Source: JACCVG01 sp034664165
GTDB lineage: Bacteria; Actinomycetota; Thermoleophilia; Solirubrobacterales; Thermoleophilaceae
Assembly: GCA_034664165.1 (NCBI GenBank)
Contig: JAXDIE010000023.1
Location: 4,156 to 68,155 of the forward strand
Reading direction: 5' to 3'
Length of the DNA stretch: 64,000 nucleotides
Shown: positions 40,879 to 49,513 of the stretch, in pieces
How positions within the stretch are numbered: position 1 is the stretch's first letter
Layout of the letters: each line of letters starts with the position of its first letter
Notes under the pieces: model-generated
Databases searched by the model: none
What the model saw: the letters and a program-made list of their open reading frames with translations, nothing else
Told to the model about the DNA's origin: nothing
Program-made: the position numbers and the translations under genes

Positions 40879-42419
40879 GCCTGCGCGATGAGGTCGGCGG
40901 CCCGCTCCGCGATCATGATCGTGGGCGCATTGGTGTTGCCGCGGGTGACCGTGGGCATCACCGAGGCGTCGACCACGCGCAGGCCCTCGATACCGAGCAC
41001 CTTGAGGTCGTTGTCCACCACCTCGCCGATCGCGCACGTACTGGTGGGGTGGTACACGGACTGGGTGTAGGCGCGGGCGAAGGCCATCAGGTCCTCGTCG
41101 GAGTCCGAGTCCGGGGCGCGGAACGGCCCGGTGATCACGTCGGTCAGCGCGGGCTGCTCCGCCATCTCCATCGCCATCCGCAGGCCGGCGATGATGCTCT
41201 GGCGGTCATCCTCGGTGGCGTAGAAGTTGCTCACGATCCTCGGCTTGGAGGAAGGCAGCGGGGTCCGCAGGGTCACGCTGCCGCGGCTCGTGGGCTTGAG
41301 CACGCACGGGCCGAAGGCGAAGCCGTGCTCGGTGGCCACACCCAGGCCCTCGTCGTAATAGAGCACCGGCGCCATGTGGAACTGCACGTCGGGCGCGTCG
41401 AGTCCCGCACGCGTGCGCATGAAGCCCCCGGCTTCGGCCAGGTTCGAGGTCAACGGGCCGCGGCCCTCGCTCTCGAGCATCGCCACGTTCTCCGGGGACA
41501 TCGCGGTCATCAGCGACTCGACGTCGGTCTTGTAGTTGATCAGTGCCATGGGGTGGTCCTGCAGGTTCTCCCCGACTGGCAGGTCCTGGAGCACCTCGAT
41601 CATCAGGGCCTCGAGTCCCGCCGCTGGGCCGATGCCCGACAGCATCAGCAGCTGGGGCGAGTTGTACGCGCCGGCAGAGACGATCACCTCGCGCTCGGCG
41701 CGGATCTCCTCGAGCTGGCCGTTTCGGGTGAGTTCGATGCCGACCGCTCGCGAGCCCTCGAACAGGATTCGCGTGACCAGGCCGCCGGTCACGACCTCGA
41801 GGTTGGGACGATCCGCAGCCGGGTGGAGGTAGGCCACCGAGGTGCCGCAGCGCATCCCGTTCCTCTGGGTTGTCTGGTAGCGGCCGACGCCCTCCTGGCG
41901 GGCGCCGTTGAAGTCCGGGTTGGCCTCATGGCCGAGGGCCTTGGCGGCCTCGACCCACGCGTCGGCCAGCGGGTTCATCGACCTGCCCTCGGACACACCG
42001 AGAGGCCCGCCGGTTCCGTGGAACTGGTCCTCGCCGCGCTCGTTGTCCTCGGCCTTCTTGAAGTACGGGAGCACGTCGTCGTAGCCCCAGCCTGCGGCGC
42101 CGCCCTCGGACCAGCCGTTGTAGTCGGCCTGGTTGCCGCGGATGTACACCATCGCGTTGAGGTTGCTCGTGCCGCCGAGGACCTTGCCCCGGGGCAGGTA
42201 TGTCCGCCGGTTGTCCAGGCCCGGCTCGGGCTCGCTGGTCAAATCCCAGTCAAGGTCGCTCTTCTGCAGCGCCGCAAAGGCCGCCGGGATGTGCAACTCC
42301 TGCGCGGTGTCCGGCGGGCCGGCCTCGATGAGCGTGACGCTCACGTCGGAGTTCTCCGACAGCCGGGCGGCAAGGACGCAACCGGCCGAGCCGGCACCAA
42401 CGATCACGTAGTCAGGCAT
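40875..42419 (-). CDS. GMC-family FAD oxidoreductase
   Basis: 514 aa. The FAD Rossmann motif VIVGAGSAGCVLAARL lies at residues 5-20, followed by the GMC signature PRGKVLGGTSNLNAMVYIRG near 78-97, and VSAGAYNSPQLLMLSGIGP near 250. The C-terminal VYHPTSTCAIG and VTRGNTNAPTIMIAERAA end the family pattern; the His in YHPTSTC is likely catalytic. Relatives include choline dehydrogenase and alkanol oxidases, so an alcohol is the probable substrate. ATG 42419 follows AGGAGAGAG; it lies 25 bp after the synthetase gene. Confidence 0.93.
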   Translation of the reverse strand: MPDYVIVGAGSAGCVLAARLSENSDVSVTLIEAGPPDTAQELHIPAAFAALQKSDLDWDLTSEPEPGLDNRRTYLPRGKVLGGTSNLNAMVYIRGNQADYNGWSEGGAAGWGYDDVLPYFKKAEDNERGEDQFHGTGGPLGVSEGRSMNPLADAWVEAAKALGHEANPDFNGARQEGVGRYQTTQRNGMRCGTSVAYLHPAADRPNLEVVTGGLVTRILFEGSRAVGIELTRNGQLEEIRAEREVIVSAGAYNSPQLLMLSGIGPAAGLEALMIEVLQDLPVGENLQDHPMALINYKTDVESLMTAMSPENVAMLESEGRGPLTSNLAEAGGFMRTRAGLDAPDVQFHMAPVLYYDEGLGVATEHGFAFGPCVLKPTSRGSVTLRTPLPSSKPRIVSNFYATEDDRQSIIAGLRMAMEMAEQPALTDVITGPFRAPDSDSDEDLMAFARAYTQSVYHPTSTCAIGEVVDNDLKVLGIEGLRVVDASVMPTVTRGNTNAPTIMIAERAADLIAQA

Positions 42420-42444
42420 CGGCTCTCTCCTAGCTTCGGCGGGG

Positions 42445-43980
42445 TTAGACGGAACGTCCGCTGTCCTGCCAGTACTCGTCACGCAGGGCGCGCTTGAGCA
42501 CCTTACCCACCGGGCTGCGAGGCAGCTCACGGACGATGACCGTCTTGGGGGTCTTGACCGGGCTGAGCCGCTCGCGGCAGTAGGCGATGATCTCGTCGGC
42601 GTCGACCTCCATGCCGCTCTTGGGCTCGACGACCGCGGTGACCGACTCGCCCCACTTCTCGTCCGGCAGGCCGATAACGGCACAGTCGTTGACCGACGGA
42701 TGGCTCCAGATGACCTGCTCGATCTCGCCTGGGTAGACGTTGAAGCCACCCGTGATCACCATGTCGCGCTTGCGGTCGACGATGTAGATGTAGCCGTCCT
42801 CGTCCTTCTGGCCGATGTCGTTGGTGCCGTGCCAGCCGTTGCGGTCGGCGGCGGCCGTCTCCTCGGGGTTCTTGTAGTAGCCCTTCATCACCATCGAGCC
42901 GCGCACAACGATCTCGCCGCGCTCGCCCGGGGGCATGAAGTTGCCGTCGTCATCCATGATCTCGACGCGCGCCACGAGCGATGGCTTGCCGCAGCTGGCC
43001 AGGCGGCCTTCCAGCCCGGGGGTCTCGAGGCACTCCATGTGCTCCTTGGGCCCGAAGAAGGTGCAGATCATGGGCGCCTCGGCCTGGCCGAAGGTCTGCG
43101 TCATGACGGGGCCGAAGACTTCGATGGCCTCCTTGAGCTTCTCGGTGGACATGGGGGCGGCGGCGTAGATGAAGTGCTGGAGCGAGCTGTAGTCGCGGTC
43201 GCGCACCGTCGGGTCGTCGAGCAGCGAGTAGATCGCGGTGGGCGGCAGGAACATCCGCGTGACCTTGTGCTTCTCGATGGAGTCGAGGATCTCGACCGGC
43301 TTGACATTCTTATGCACGATCGTGGTGCCGCCGGCGGCGAAGACGGGGAAGGAGATCGGCCCGGCCGCGTGGGTCATGGGCGCGGCCATGAGCTGGACGG
43401 GGGGAGCCGGCTCGGGCATGTGGGCGGCGAAGGCCAGGTTCATGAACTCAGCGACCCGGTGGGTGAGCATCACGGCCTTGGACTTGCCCGTGGTGCCGCC
43501 GCTGCCGAACATGATGGCCACGGAGTCGGGGCTGTGGGCGGGCATGCCAACCTCGGTGCCCTCGGGCGCCATCCAGGTGTCCAGCTCGGCGATCGGGACC
43601 AGCTCGCGGACCACGTCGACGGCGTCGTCCAGCTGGCGCGCGAACTCCTCGAGCTCGGGGTGGAAGAACAGCACCTCGGTGTCGGAGAGCTCCAGCGTGT
43701 GCGCCAGGTCCTCGAGCGTGCCGCGGGTATTCATCGGGACCCACGACGCGTTGAGCCTCAGCGCACCGAGTACGCAGCAAAAAGCGATCGGGTCGTTCGG
43801 GGAGAAGACCGCGACCTTGGTCTCCTCTTCGACGCCCAGATCCTTGAGCTTGGCCGCAATCCGATGCGACATCGCCGACATCTCGGCGTAGGTGTACTCG
43901 CGGTCTTCGCCGTACATGACCATGCAGGCCCGGTCGGGGTCGAGAAGAACGCCACGATCGAAGGTCTCTATTAGTTGCAT
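42445..43980 (-). CDS. Acyl-CoA synthetase (AMP-binding)
   Basis: 511 aa. The AMP-binding loop reads GSGGTTGKSK near residue 172, followed by the A5-like segment QTFGQAEAP, the DRKRDMVITGGFNVYPGEIE hinge near 415 and the catalytic-Lys end SPVGKVLKRALR. It activates a carboxylic acid to its CoA ester. The synthetase opens an operon with a GMC oxidoreductase and an SDR, consistent with conversion of an alcohol to an acyl-CoA. The ATG has a TAGGGT box 7 nt upstream and appears leaderless. Confidence 0.92.
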   Translation of the reverse strand: MQLIETFDRGVLLDPDRACMVMYGEDREYTYAEMSAMSHRIAAKLKDLGVEEETKVAVFSPNDPIAFCCVLGALRLNASWVPMNTRGTLEDLAHTLELSDTEVLFFHPELEEFARQLDDAVDVVRELVPIAELDTWMAPEGTEVGMPAHSPDSVAIMFGSGGTTGKSKAVMLTHRVAEFMNLAFAAHMPEPAPPVQLMAAPMTHAAGPISFPVFAAGGTTIVHKNVKPVEILDSIEKHKVTRMFLPPTAIYSLLDDPTVRDRDYSSLQHFIYAAAPMSTEKLKEAIEVFGPVMTQTFGQAEAPMICTFFGPKEHMECLETPGLEGRLASCGKPSLVARVEIMDDDGNFMPPGERGEIVVRGSMVMKGYYKNPEETAAADRNGWHGTNDIGQKDEDGYIYIVDRKRDMVITGGFNVYPGEIEQVIWSHPSVNDCAVIGLPDEKWGESVTAVVEPKSGMEVDADEIIAYCRERLSPVKTPKTVIVRELPRSPVGKVLKRALRDEYWQDSGRSV

Positions 43981-43987
43981 GGGGCCG

Positions 43988-43993
43988 ACCCTA
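43988..43993 (-). promoter_or_regulatory. -10 box of a probable leaderless transcript
   Basis: TAGGGT on the minus strand, 7 nt before the ATG at 43980. Confidence 0.55.
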
Positions 43994-44073
43994 GGTCGCC
44001 TGGGAAGCCGGGGTCTTGTAGTGCGCGTCCAAAGCGGTCGCGCGCGTGTTGGGTCAAATGGACAACCAGCTGG

Positions 44074-45210
44074 TCAGCGGTCGGTGCCCCGGGCGCGGAG
44101 GTAGAGGGACGCGGCCTCTACGCGGTTTGCCGCTCCCAGCTTGCGCAGGATCCGCTTGACGTGGGACTTGGTGGTGCCCTCGGTGATGACAAGCTTGTCG
44201 GCAATCTGGTTGTTGGTGGCTCCCTGGGCCACCAGCGCCAGGACCTCGCGCTCGCGCCGGGTGAGCTGCGCCTCGATCGCCGTCTCCACATCCCCGAAGA
44301 GCGCCGCTGCCGACCGCGCCGCGCCCGCTTCGACCGGCCCGGCGACCAGTTCGACCTGGGCCGCCAGCTGAGCAGACACCACCGAGTCCGCCTGTGCGAT
44401 GAGACTCTTGAGCTCCTGGCCCTGGGAGCGCAGCCTGTCCAGCAGCTGCATGCGCTCTACAGCGAACCCGAGCCCCTCGGCGAAGGCCCAGATGGCATCG
44501 CGGTCGAAGCCGTCGACGGCATCGATCACGCCGGGATATCGCAGGCCCTTCTCCCCGTGCAGGAACCCGATCACCCGGCCCTCGGGCATGATCGGCGCCG
44601 CGACGTAGGCGTGCGAGCCGTAAGCCCTGACGAGCGGCTTGTACGTGGAGGGGTGGTTCTGTGCGTCGTGCACGACCATCGGCCGGCGGCGGCGGATCAT
44701 CTCCGACTCCAGGATCTGCTCGCGGAGCGGCGCGGGGTTGGCCCGGCTCAGCTCCAGCAGCTCCGCCGCGCGCTCAGGGTCACTGGCCACGAAGAAGCCC
44801 TCGCAGATCATCATCGCGTCCTCCACCCGATAGATGGCAACGCGATCGAAATCGCAGGCCCATGCAACCTCGGCAGGGGCCCTCCTGATCATCGCCTCAC
44901 TGGCGCCGATGCCACGGAGGCGCTCGAGGGCCTCGTGAATCCGCCCGAACACCAGCAGCCTACGGCCCATGCGCTCCTCCACGAGCTCCGAGCGCACCTG
45001 GCTCAGCTCGACCAGGGCATCCCAACGCTCGCGGTCCTCGCCGGTAAGGTCCTCCTGGCGCGCGGCCAGGGCCACATCCAGGGCGTCGAGCAGGGCCTCG
45101 GCACCGCCCTTCTCGGGCACGGTGGCGCCACAGCGCTCCAGTACCTCGGCGGCGCGGGCCACCAGCGAAGCAGAGGCCGGAGCCTCCGCCGCGGAAGATC
45201 TCTGGCTCAC
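44074..45210 (-). CDS. GAF-domain LuxR-type regulator (third)
   Basis: 378 aa from GTG 45210. A GAF-like sensor occupies about residues 110-265, including VAAPIMPEGRVIGFLHGEKG. A LuxR HTH covers about 310-370 (LTRREREVLALVAQGATNNQIA, then ITEGTTKSHVKRILRKLGAANR). It resembles the regulators at 12203 and 16414. The GTG overlaps the nitrilase stop (GTGA), so it is the last gene of an acyl-CoA dehydrogenase-nitrilase-LuxR operon. A longer open frame upstream exists but runs through two other genes and is rejected. Confidence 0.87.
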   Translation of the reverse strand: MSQRSSAAEAPASASLVARAAEVLERCGATVPEKGGAEALLDALDVALAARQEDLTGEDRERWDALVELSQVRSELVEERMGRRLLVFGRIHEALERLRGIGASEAMIRRAPAEVAWACDFDRVAIYRVEDAMMICEGFFVASDPERAAELLELSRANPAPLREQILESEMIRRRRPMVVHDAQNHPSTYKPLVRAYGSHAYVAAPIMPEGRVIGFLHGEKGLRYPGVIDAVDGFDRDAIWAFAEGLGFAVERMQLLDRLRSQGQELKSLIAQADSVVSAQLAAQVELVAGPVEAGAARSAAALFGDVETAIEAQLTRREREVLALVAQGATNNQIADKLVITEGTTKSHVKRILRKLGAANRVEAASLYLRARGTDR

Positions 45211-46268
45211 GTGCGCCAGCCTATTTGCCGAGCAGGTTCGGCCGGAGCGTCCAGCGGGGGCGCCTGGTCGGCGGGCACGTGCGCCGCCAGGTCGGCATGC
45301 GGGCCGTCCTTCTGCCACGAGTGCATGCCCAGGCGCTTCATGGACAGGTACTTGGCGCGGCCGTGCGCATTGCCAATCACCCAGACGCCGTGGACGGAGA
45401 CCGGCAGGAGCGAGTTCCAGAAGTACGGCGGGGTGGGGTCGCGCGGCTGCGGGTCGTCCTCCATCGTCACGTCCTGGCAGATGTAGCCCTCGCCGTCCTC
45501 GTAGCTCATGCGCTCGAGCACGCGGCCGTCGGCATCGCAGATCGCCGTCTCCCCCACGCAGATGGATGGCCATGGGACCCCGGGCATGAGCATCGTGGCC
45601 ATCGTGAAGTCGCCGACGTGCGAAGGGTGCACCGCGGGCACGCCGAGCATCCGGGCCATGCGCGGCGGGGTCTCGCGCGCGTACTGGAGCAACGCCTGGT
45701 GGTCGCGATCCCAGAACCACTTCTTCGTGACGCGCCATTTCGGAAAGGAGGGAAAGTGCATTCCGCCCGCCAGGAGCTGGACCTTGCCCAACATCCGGTG
45801 CACCGTGCGGGTACGGCCCCACTCGAAGCCGTTGGCGCAGCCGATGACCCCGAGCGATGTGTTCATCACCCCGTCGTCGGTGCCGGGCGAGTAGTAGTTG
45901 TTCTCCCAGAAGCTCGGCTGATCCTTGTCGTGCAGGTGGATGGCGCCGTCGGGCTCGCAGAGCGCGTAGGTGCCGCGCGTGTCCTGGCCGCGCACGGCTA
46001 TGAAGCCGCCGCCCACCAGGCAGCCGTACTCGCGCGCCATGTTTCGCAGCAGGGCCAGCGGCTCGCCGATCAGCGGCCGGGCAACCCTGCGCATGCGCCT
46101 GTCGTAGGCGTTGGGTGAGGTCATGGCCTCGGGCAGCCAGATGGCGTCGGGCTCGTGCTCCTTTGCCGCCTGGCGGATCAGGTCCTCGAGGTGGCGGAGG
46201 TTCTTGTCGACCTCCCCTATCTGCACGCGAGGCTGGATGGCGACCATCCGACGGACCGCGTCGGGCAT
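45207..46268 (-). CDS. Nitrilase-superfamily hydrolase (active-site intact)
   Basis: 353 aa. The Glu-Lys-Cys triad is recognisable: Glu in WLPEAMTSP, Lys in HLHDKDQPSFWENNYY and Cys in VIGCANGFEW. Such cytosolic enzymes hydrolyse C-N bonds of nitriles, amides or carbamoyl groups; the substrate is not apparent. It shares long blocks with the protein at 49510, in which the Cys is replaced. ATG 46268 shares one base with the upstream acyl-CoA dehydrogenase stop, and its stop overlaps the LuxR start, so all three are translationally coupled. Confidence 0.88.
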   Translation of the reverse strand: MPDAVRRMVAIQPRVQIGEVDKNLRHLEDLIRQAAKEHEPDAIWLPEAMTSPNAYDRRMRRVARPLIGEPLALLRNMAREYGCLVGGGFIAVRGQDTRGTYALCEPDGAIHLHDKDQPSFWENNYYSPGTDDGVMNTSLGVIGCANGFEWGRTRTVHRMLGKVQLLAGGMHFPSFPKWRVTKKWFWDRDHQALLQYARETPPRMARMLGVPAVHPSHVGDFTMATMLMPGVPWPSICVGETAICDADGRVLERMSYEDGEGYICQDVTMEDDPQPRDPTPPYFWNSLLPVSVHGVWVIGNAHGRAKYLSMKRLGMHSWQKDGPHADLAAHVPADQAPPLDAPAEPARQIGWRT

Positions 46269-47941
46269 CAGCGGTCCGGGCGGGCGCGCTCGAGGATTGC
46301 GTCGAGGTCGGCGCCCGCCGGGAGGTCGCCGAAGGCGCCCCCGGCGCCCTCGCCCAGGCGGGCTGCGCAGAAGGCGTCCGAAACCGCCGCGGTCGAATGG
46401 CGGACGAGCAGCGAGGCCTGCAGGGTCCGGGCCAGGCGGCCGCAGAGACCGCGGGCGGCCGCTTCGCCGACGGGATCACCGGCCAGCTCGGAGCGGATGC
46501 CCGAGATCGCGGCGTCCAGCCTGGCGTTGGCGCCGGCGGCCAACTCGATCTCGGACAGCAGCGCATCCAGCGAGGCCGGTGAGCGGCGCCAGGCGCGCAG
46601 CACGTCCAGCGCCTGCACGTTGCCCGAGCCCTCCCAGACGGACATCAGCGGCGCCTCCCTATAGGCGCGCGCGAGGCGCGACTCCTCGATGTATCCAAAG
46701 CCGCCCTGGCATTCGAGCGCCTCCGCGAGGTGCTGCGGCGCGCGCTTGCAGGTCCAGTACTTCAGCACCGGGGCGGCCAGGCGCCTGAACATCTCCGCGT
46801 CGCCATCGCCCGCATGCGCCGTCTCGTTGGCGCGGGCGAGTCGCATGGCGCCGGCCGTGGCTGCCTCGGACTCCAAGGCCAGGTCCGCGAGCACCGCCTT
46901 CATCGCCGGCTGATCGATCAGCGCCGCGCCGAAGGCCTGGCGGTGGATCGCCCAGTGGATGGCCTCGGCAGTGCCCAGCCGCATGACGGCCGTGGAGCCC
47001 AGGACGCAGTCGTGGCGGGTGCCCCCGATCATGGCCATGATGGCCCGCACGCCGTGGCCGGGCTCGCCCACCAGGCGCCCGCGGGCATTGGTCAGGACCA
47101 CCTCGGCGGTGGGGTTGGAGCGGTTGCCCAGCTTGGGCTTCAGGCGGTCGAGGTGGAAGCCGTTGGGGCGACCGTCCTCGTCGAGGCGCGGGACCAGGGC
47201 GAGCGACATGCCCTGGTCCGTCTGCGCCAGTGCGAAGAAGGCATCGGACTGGACCGCGGAGACGAACCACTTGCCACCGCTCACCAGGACCTCGCCTTCG
47301 TCCCCTCCCGGAGCCGGCACCGCAACGGTGCCCGAGCCCGCCACGTCGGAGCCGCCGCTGCGCTCGGTGAGCGCCATGCCGATCAGCGCGCCGTTCTTCT
47401 GAGAGGCCGGAAGCTCGCGCGGGTCATAGACGCCCGAGGACACGAGCGGCTCCCAGTCGGCGGCCAGCCCCGGTTCCAGCCGCAGCGCGGGCACGCAGGA
47501 GTAGGTCATTGCCAGCGGGCACGTGATGCCCGCCTCGATCTGGGCGACAAGCAGAAACCGCGCGGCACGCGCCACGTGGGCGCCCGGTCGCGGGTCGGCC
47601 CACGGGGCTCCGGCCACGCCGTTCTCGACGGCCAGCCCCAGAAGCTCGTGCCACGAGGGATCGAAGGAGATCGAATCGACCCGGGCTCCCGCCCGGTCGT
47701 AGCTCACGTGCTCGGGCGTGCGCTCGTTGGCAGCAAACCCGCGCTCGATCCAGTCGAGCCGGCCGACGATCTCTCCGAACTCGCGGACGCCGTCCTCGCG
47801 GTCGGCTCCGCCCTCGCGGCGCAGGCCCTCGAGGAGTGCGAGGTCGCCATCAAGCACGTTGTCTCCCGACCGCGCCGGTGGAAGGGGTGCCGCGACTGCG
47901 GCCTGAAACGAATCGCCGGAAATGGCGGGGGCTATGGCCAT
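46268..47941 (-). CDS. AidB-like acyl-CoA dehydrogenase
   Basis: 557 aa. The order EHVSYDRAG, FDPSWHELLGLA, HVARAARFLLVAQIEAGITCPLAMTY, GMALTERSGGSDVAGSGT and RLAREAPLMSVWEGSGNV-like tail follows the AidB branch of the acyl-CoA dehydrogenases. The Glu of WEGSGN sits at the base position. AidB relatives can be true isovaleryl-CoA-type dehydrogenases or stress proteins, so activity is uncertain. ATG 47941 was preferred to longer readings that cross the divergent promoter. It opens the operon with the nitrilase and third GAF-LuxR genes. Confidence 0.87.
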   Translation of the reverse strand: MAIAPAISGDSFQAAVAAPLPPARSGDNVLDGDLALLEGLRREGGADREDGVREFGEIVGRLDWIERGFAANERTPEHVSYDRAGARVDSISFDPSWHELLGLAVENGVAGAPWADPRPGAHVARAARFLLVAQIEAGITCPLAMTYSCVPALRLEPGLAADWEPLVSSGVYDPRELPASQKNGALIGMALTERSGGSDVAGSGTVAVPAPGGDEGEVLVSGGKWFVSAVQSDAFFALAQTDQGMSLALVPRLDEDGRPNGFHLDRLKPKLGNRSNPTAEVVLTNARGRLVGEPGHGVRAIMAMIGGTRHDCVLGSTAVMRLGTAEAIHWAIHRQAFGAALIDQPAMKAVLADLALESEAATAGAMRLARANETAHAGDGDAEMFRRLAAPVLKYWTCKRAPQHLAEALECQGGFGYIEESRLARAYREAPLMSVWEGSGNVQALDVLRAWRRSPASLDALLSEIELAAGANARLDAAISGIRSELAGDPVGEAAARGLCGRLARTLQASLLVRHSTAAVSDAFCAARLGEGAGGAFGDLPAGADLDAILERARPDR

Positions 47942-47985
47942 CGGGCGATCCAACCACCTTCCGGGGGCCTTTTCCAGCGACTTTC

Positions 47986-47998
47986 TACCCGTGGGGGG
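47986..47998. promoter_or_regulatory. TACCC-GTG-GGGGG element
   Basis: A shorter version of the C5-N3-G5 palindrome, followed by TGCAATTG and CCCCCC. It lies in the 114-bp divergent region that separates the acyl-CoA dehydrogenase and FAD monooxygenase operons, both near the third GAF-LuxR gene. Confidence 0.45.
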
Positions 47999-48043
47999 TG
48001 CAATTGCCCCCCTTTGCGGGATGGCCTGACCCCCCGGGGCGCG

Positions 48044-48049
48044 TAGGTT
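48044..48049 (+). promoter_or_regulatory. -10 box of a probable leaderless transcript
   Basis: TAGGTT, 6 nt before the ATG at 48056. Confidence 0.5.
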
Positions 48050-48055
48050 GTCGGC

Positions 48056-49513
48056 ATGACCAATTCCAGAGAGCAGTTCGACGTGGTGGTTGTCGGAGCC
48101 CGCTGTGCCGGCTCGGCCGCGGCCATCACCTTCGCCAACGGGGGCCGCAAGGTGCTGGCCATCGACCGGTCGGCGTTCCCCTCGGACACGCTTTCGACGC
48201 ACGCCAACTTCCCCTCCTCGGTGGCCGAGATGCAGCGGCTCGGGGCCCTTCCGCGCATCCGGAAGGCGGGCGCGCCCGAGTGCCGCGAGGCCTATCTGTC
48301 CGCTGACGGCATCGCGCTTGTCACGCCCTGGGACCCGGTCGACGGAATCGACTATGGACTCTGCAATCCCAGGGAGGCGTTCGACGAAGCGCTGGTGGAG
48401 ACGGCTCGCGAAGCCGGTGCGGAGGTCCGCGAGAAGACATCGCTGGTCGACGTGCTCTGGCGCGCCGGGCGTGCCTCAGGTGTCCGGGTCAAGGGCCCGG
48501 AGGGCGAATACGAGGTCGACTGCAAGCTCGTGGTAGGCGCCGACGGCCGGCGCTCCATGACCGCCTACAGAGTCGGCGCCGACGTGCCCTATCGCGGCTC
48601 CAAGAACGGTCGCGGCCTGGCCTTCTGGTACTGCGACGACCCGATGGTGGGCACGGAGTGGAGGAACCGTCTGTGCCAGTTCCGGGCCGGCGTGACCCAC
48701 ACCCTGCTCTTCCCCTGCCCGGACGACCGGATGCTGGTCCTCTTCATGGGCCCCGCCGAGGAGATCCCCGACTTCCGCCGCGACCCGATGGGGATGTGGG
48801 ATCGCATGATGGCCGCGAACCCGGTGACCGCCGAACGCTGCGCGGGCGCCAAGAACCACTCGAAGCTGCGCTCCACGGGCTCCACGTCGGCCTTCTTCCG
48901 CCGCTCCAGCGGCCCCGGCTGGGCGCTGGCCGGCGACTCCGGCCATTTCAAGGATCCGATCATCGGCCAGGGCATGCGCGACGCCATGCGCTTCGGCCGG
49001 ATCCTGGCCGAGCGTGCCGGGCCCGTGATCGACGACCCCGCCCGCCTGGACGGGGAGCTGCTCGCCACGGAGCGGCAGCGCGACGAGGAGTGCATGGCGT
49101 CCTACCACTGGGGCAACCGCGAGTCACGGATCTTCGCCCCGAGCGACTTGGTCAAGACCACCCTGGAGACATGGTCTCGAAAGGGAGAGCCGGGGGTGGC
49201 CCAGATGTTCGACAGGACAAAGCCCCCGCACCACGTGCTGAACCCCATCGTCGGGGTGAAGATGGCGACCCGTGCGGCGCTCAAGCGAGGAACCGACCGC
49301 AAGGCCCTCCTGGCGGAGATCCGCGAGGAGGCCAGGATCGACCTCGACATCTGGCGCGAGGAGATTCGCAAGCCTTTCCGGCCGACGCGGGTCTGGGCAA
49401 GCGAGCGCCCCGGATTCGACTGGCCGAGCGCCGCTCCTGCGCAGCCAAAGGAGGCAGCGGTGGCGCCCGACTCGGACACGCTCGAGAGGTCGTTGGAAGC
49501 CGTCGGCCCATGA
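48056..49513 (+). CDS. FAD-dependent monooxygenase/oxidoreductase (PHBH/geranylgeranyl-reductase-like)
   Basis: 485 aa. The FAD motif VVVVGARCAGSAAAITFA (residues 9-26) has the GxRCAGS form common in this group. The DG motif VGADGRRSM is near 160 and the GD motif ALAGDSGHFKDPIIGQGMRDA near 283-303. The fold suits aromatic hydroxylases, halogenase-like and prenyl reductase enzymes; the precise reaction is not deducible. Its stop overlaps the ATG of the nitrilase-like gene (ATGA), so the two are coupled. The ATG has TAGGTT 6 nt upstream and no ribosome site. Confidence 0.88.
   Translation: MTNSREQFDVVVVGARCAGSAAAITFANGGRKVLAIDRSAFPSDTLSTHANFPSSVAEMQRLGALPRIRKAGAPECREAYLSADGIALVTPWDPVDGIDYGLCNPREAFDEALVETAREAGAEVREKTSLVDVLWRAGRASGVRVKGPEGEYEVDCKLVVGADGRRSMTAYRVGADVPYRGSKNGRGLAFWYCDDPMVGTEWRNRLCQFRAGVTHTLLFPCPDDRMLVLFMGPAEEIPDFRRDPMGMWDRMMAANPVTAERCAGAKNHSKLRSTGSTSAFFRRSSGPGWALAGDSGHFKDPIIGQGMRDAMRFGRILAERAGPVIDDPARLDGELLATERQRDEECMASYHWGNRESRIFAPSDLVKTTLETWSRKGEPGVAQMFDRTKPPHHVLNPIVGVKMATRAALKRGTDRKALLAEIREEARIDLDIWREEIRKPFRPTRVWASERPGFDWPSAAPAQPKEAAVAPDSDTLERSLEAVGP

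Noticed and set aside
45211..46566. A longer N-terminus for the third LuxR regulator
   Set aside because: It runs through the nitrilase and acyl-CoA dehydrogenase genes; the GTG overlapping the nitrilase stop is the natural start.
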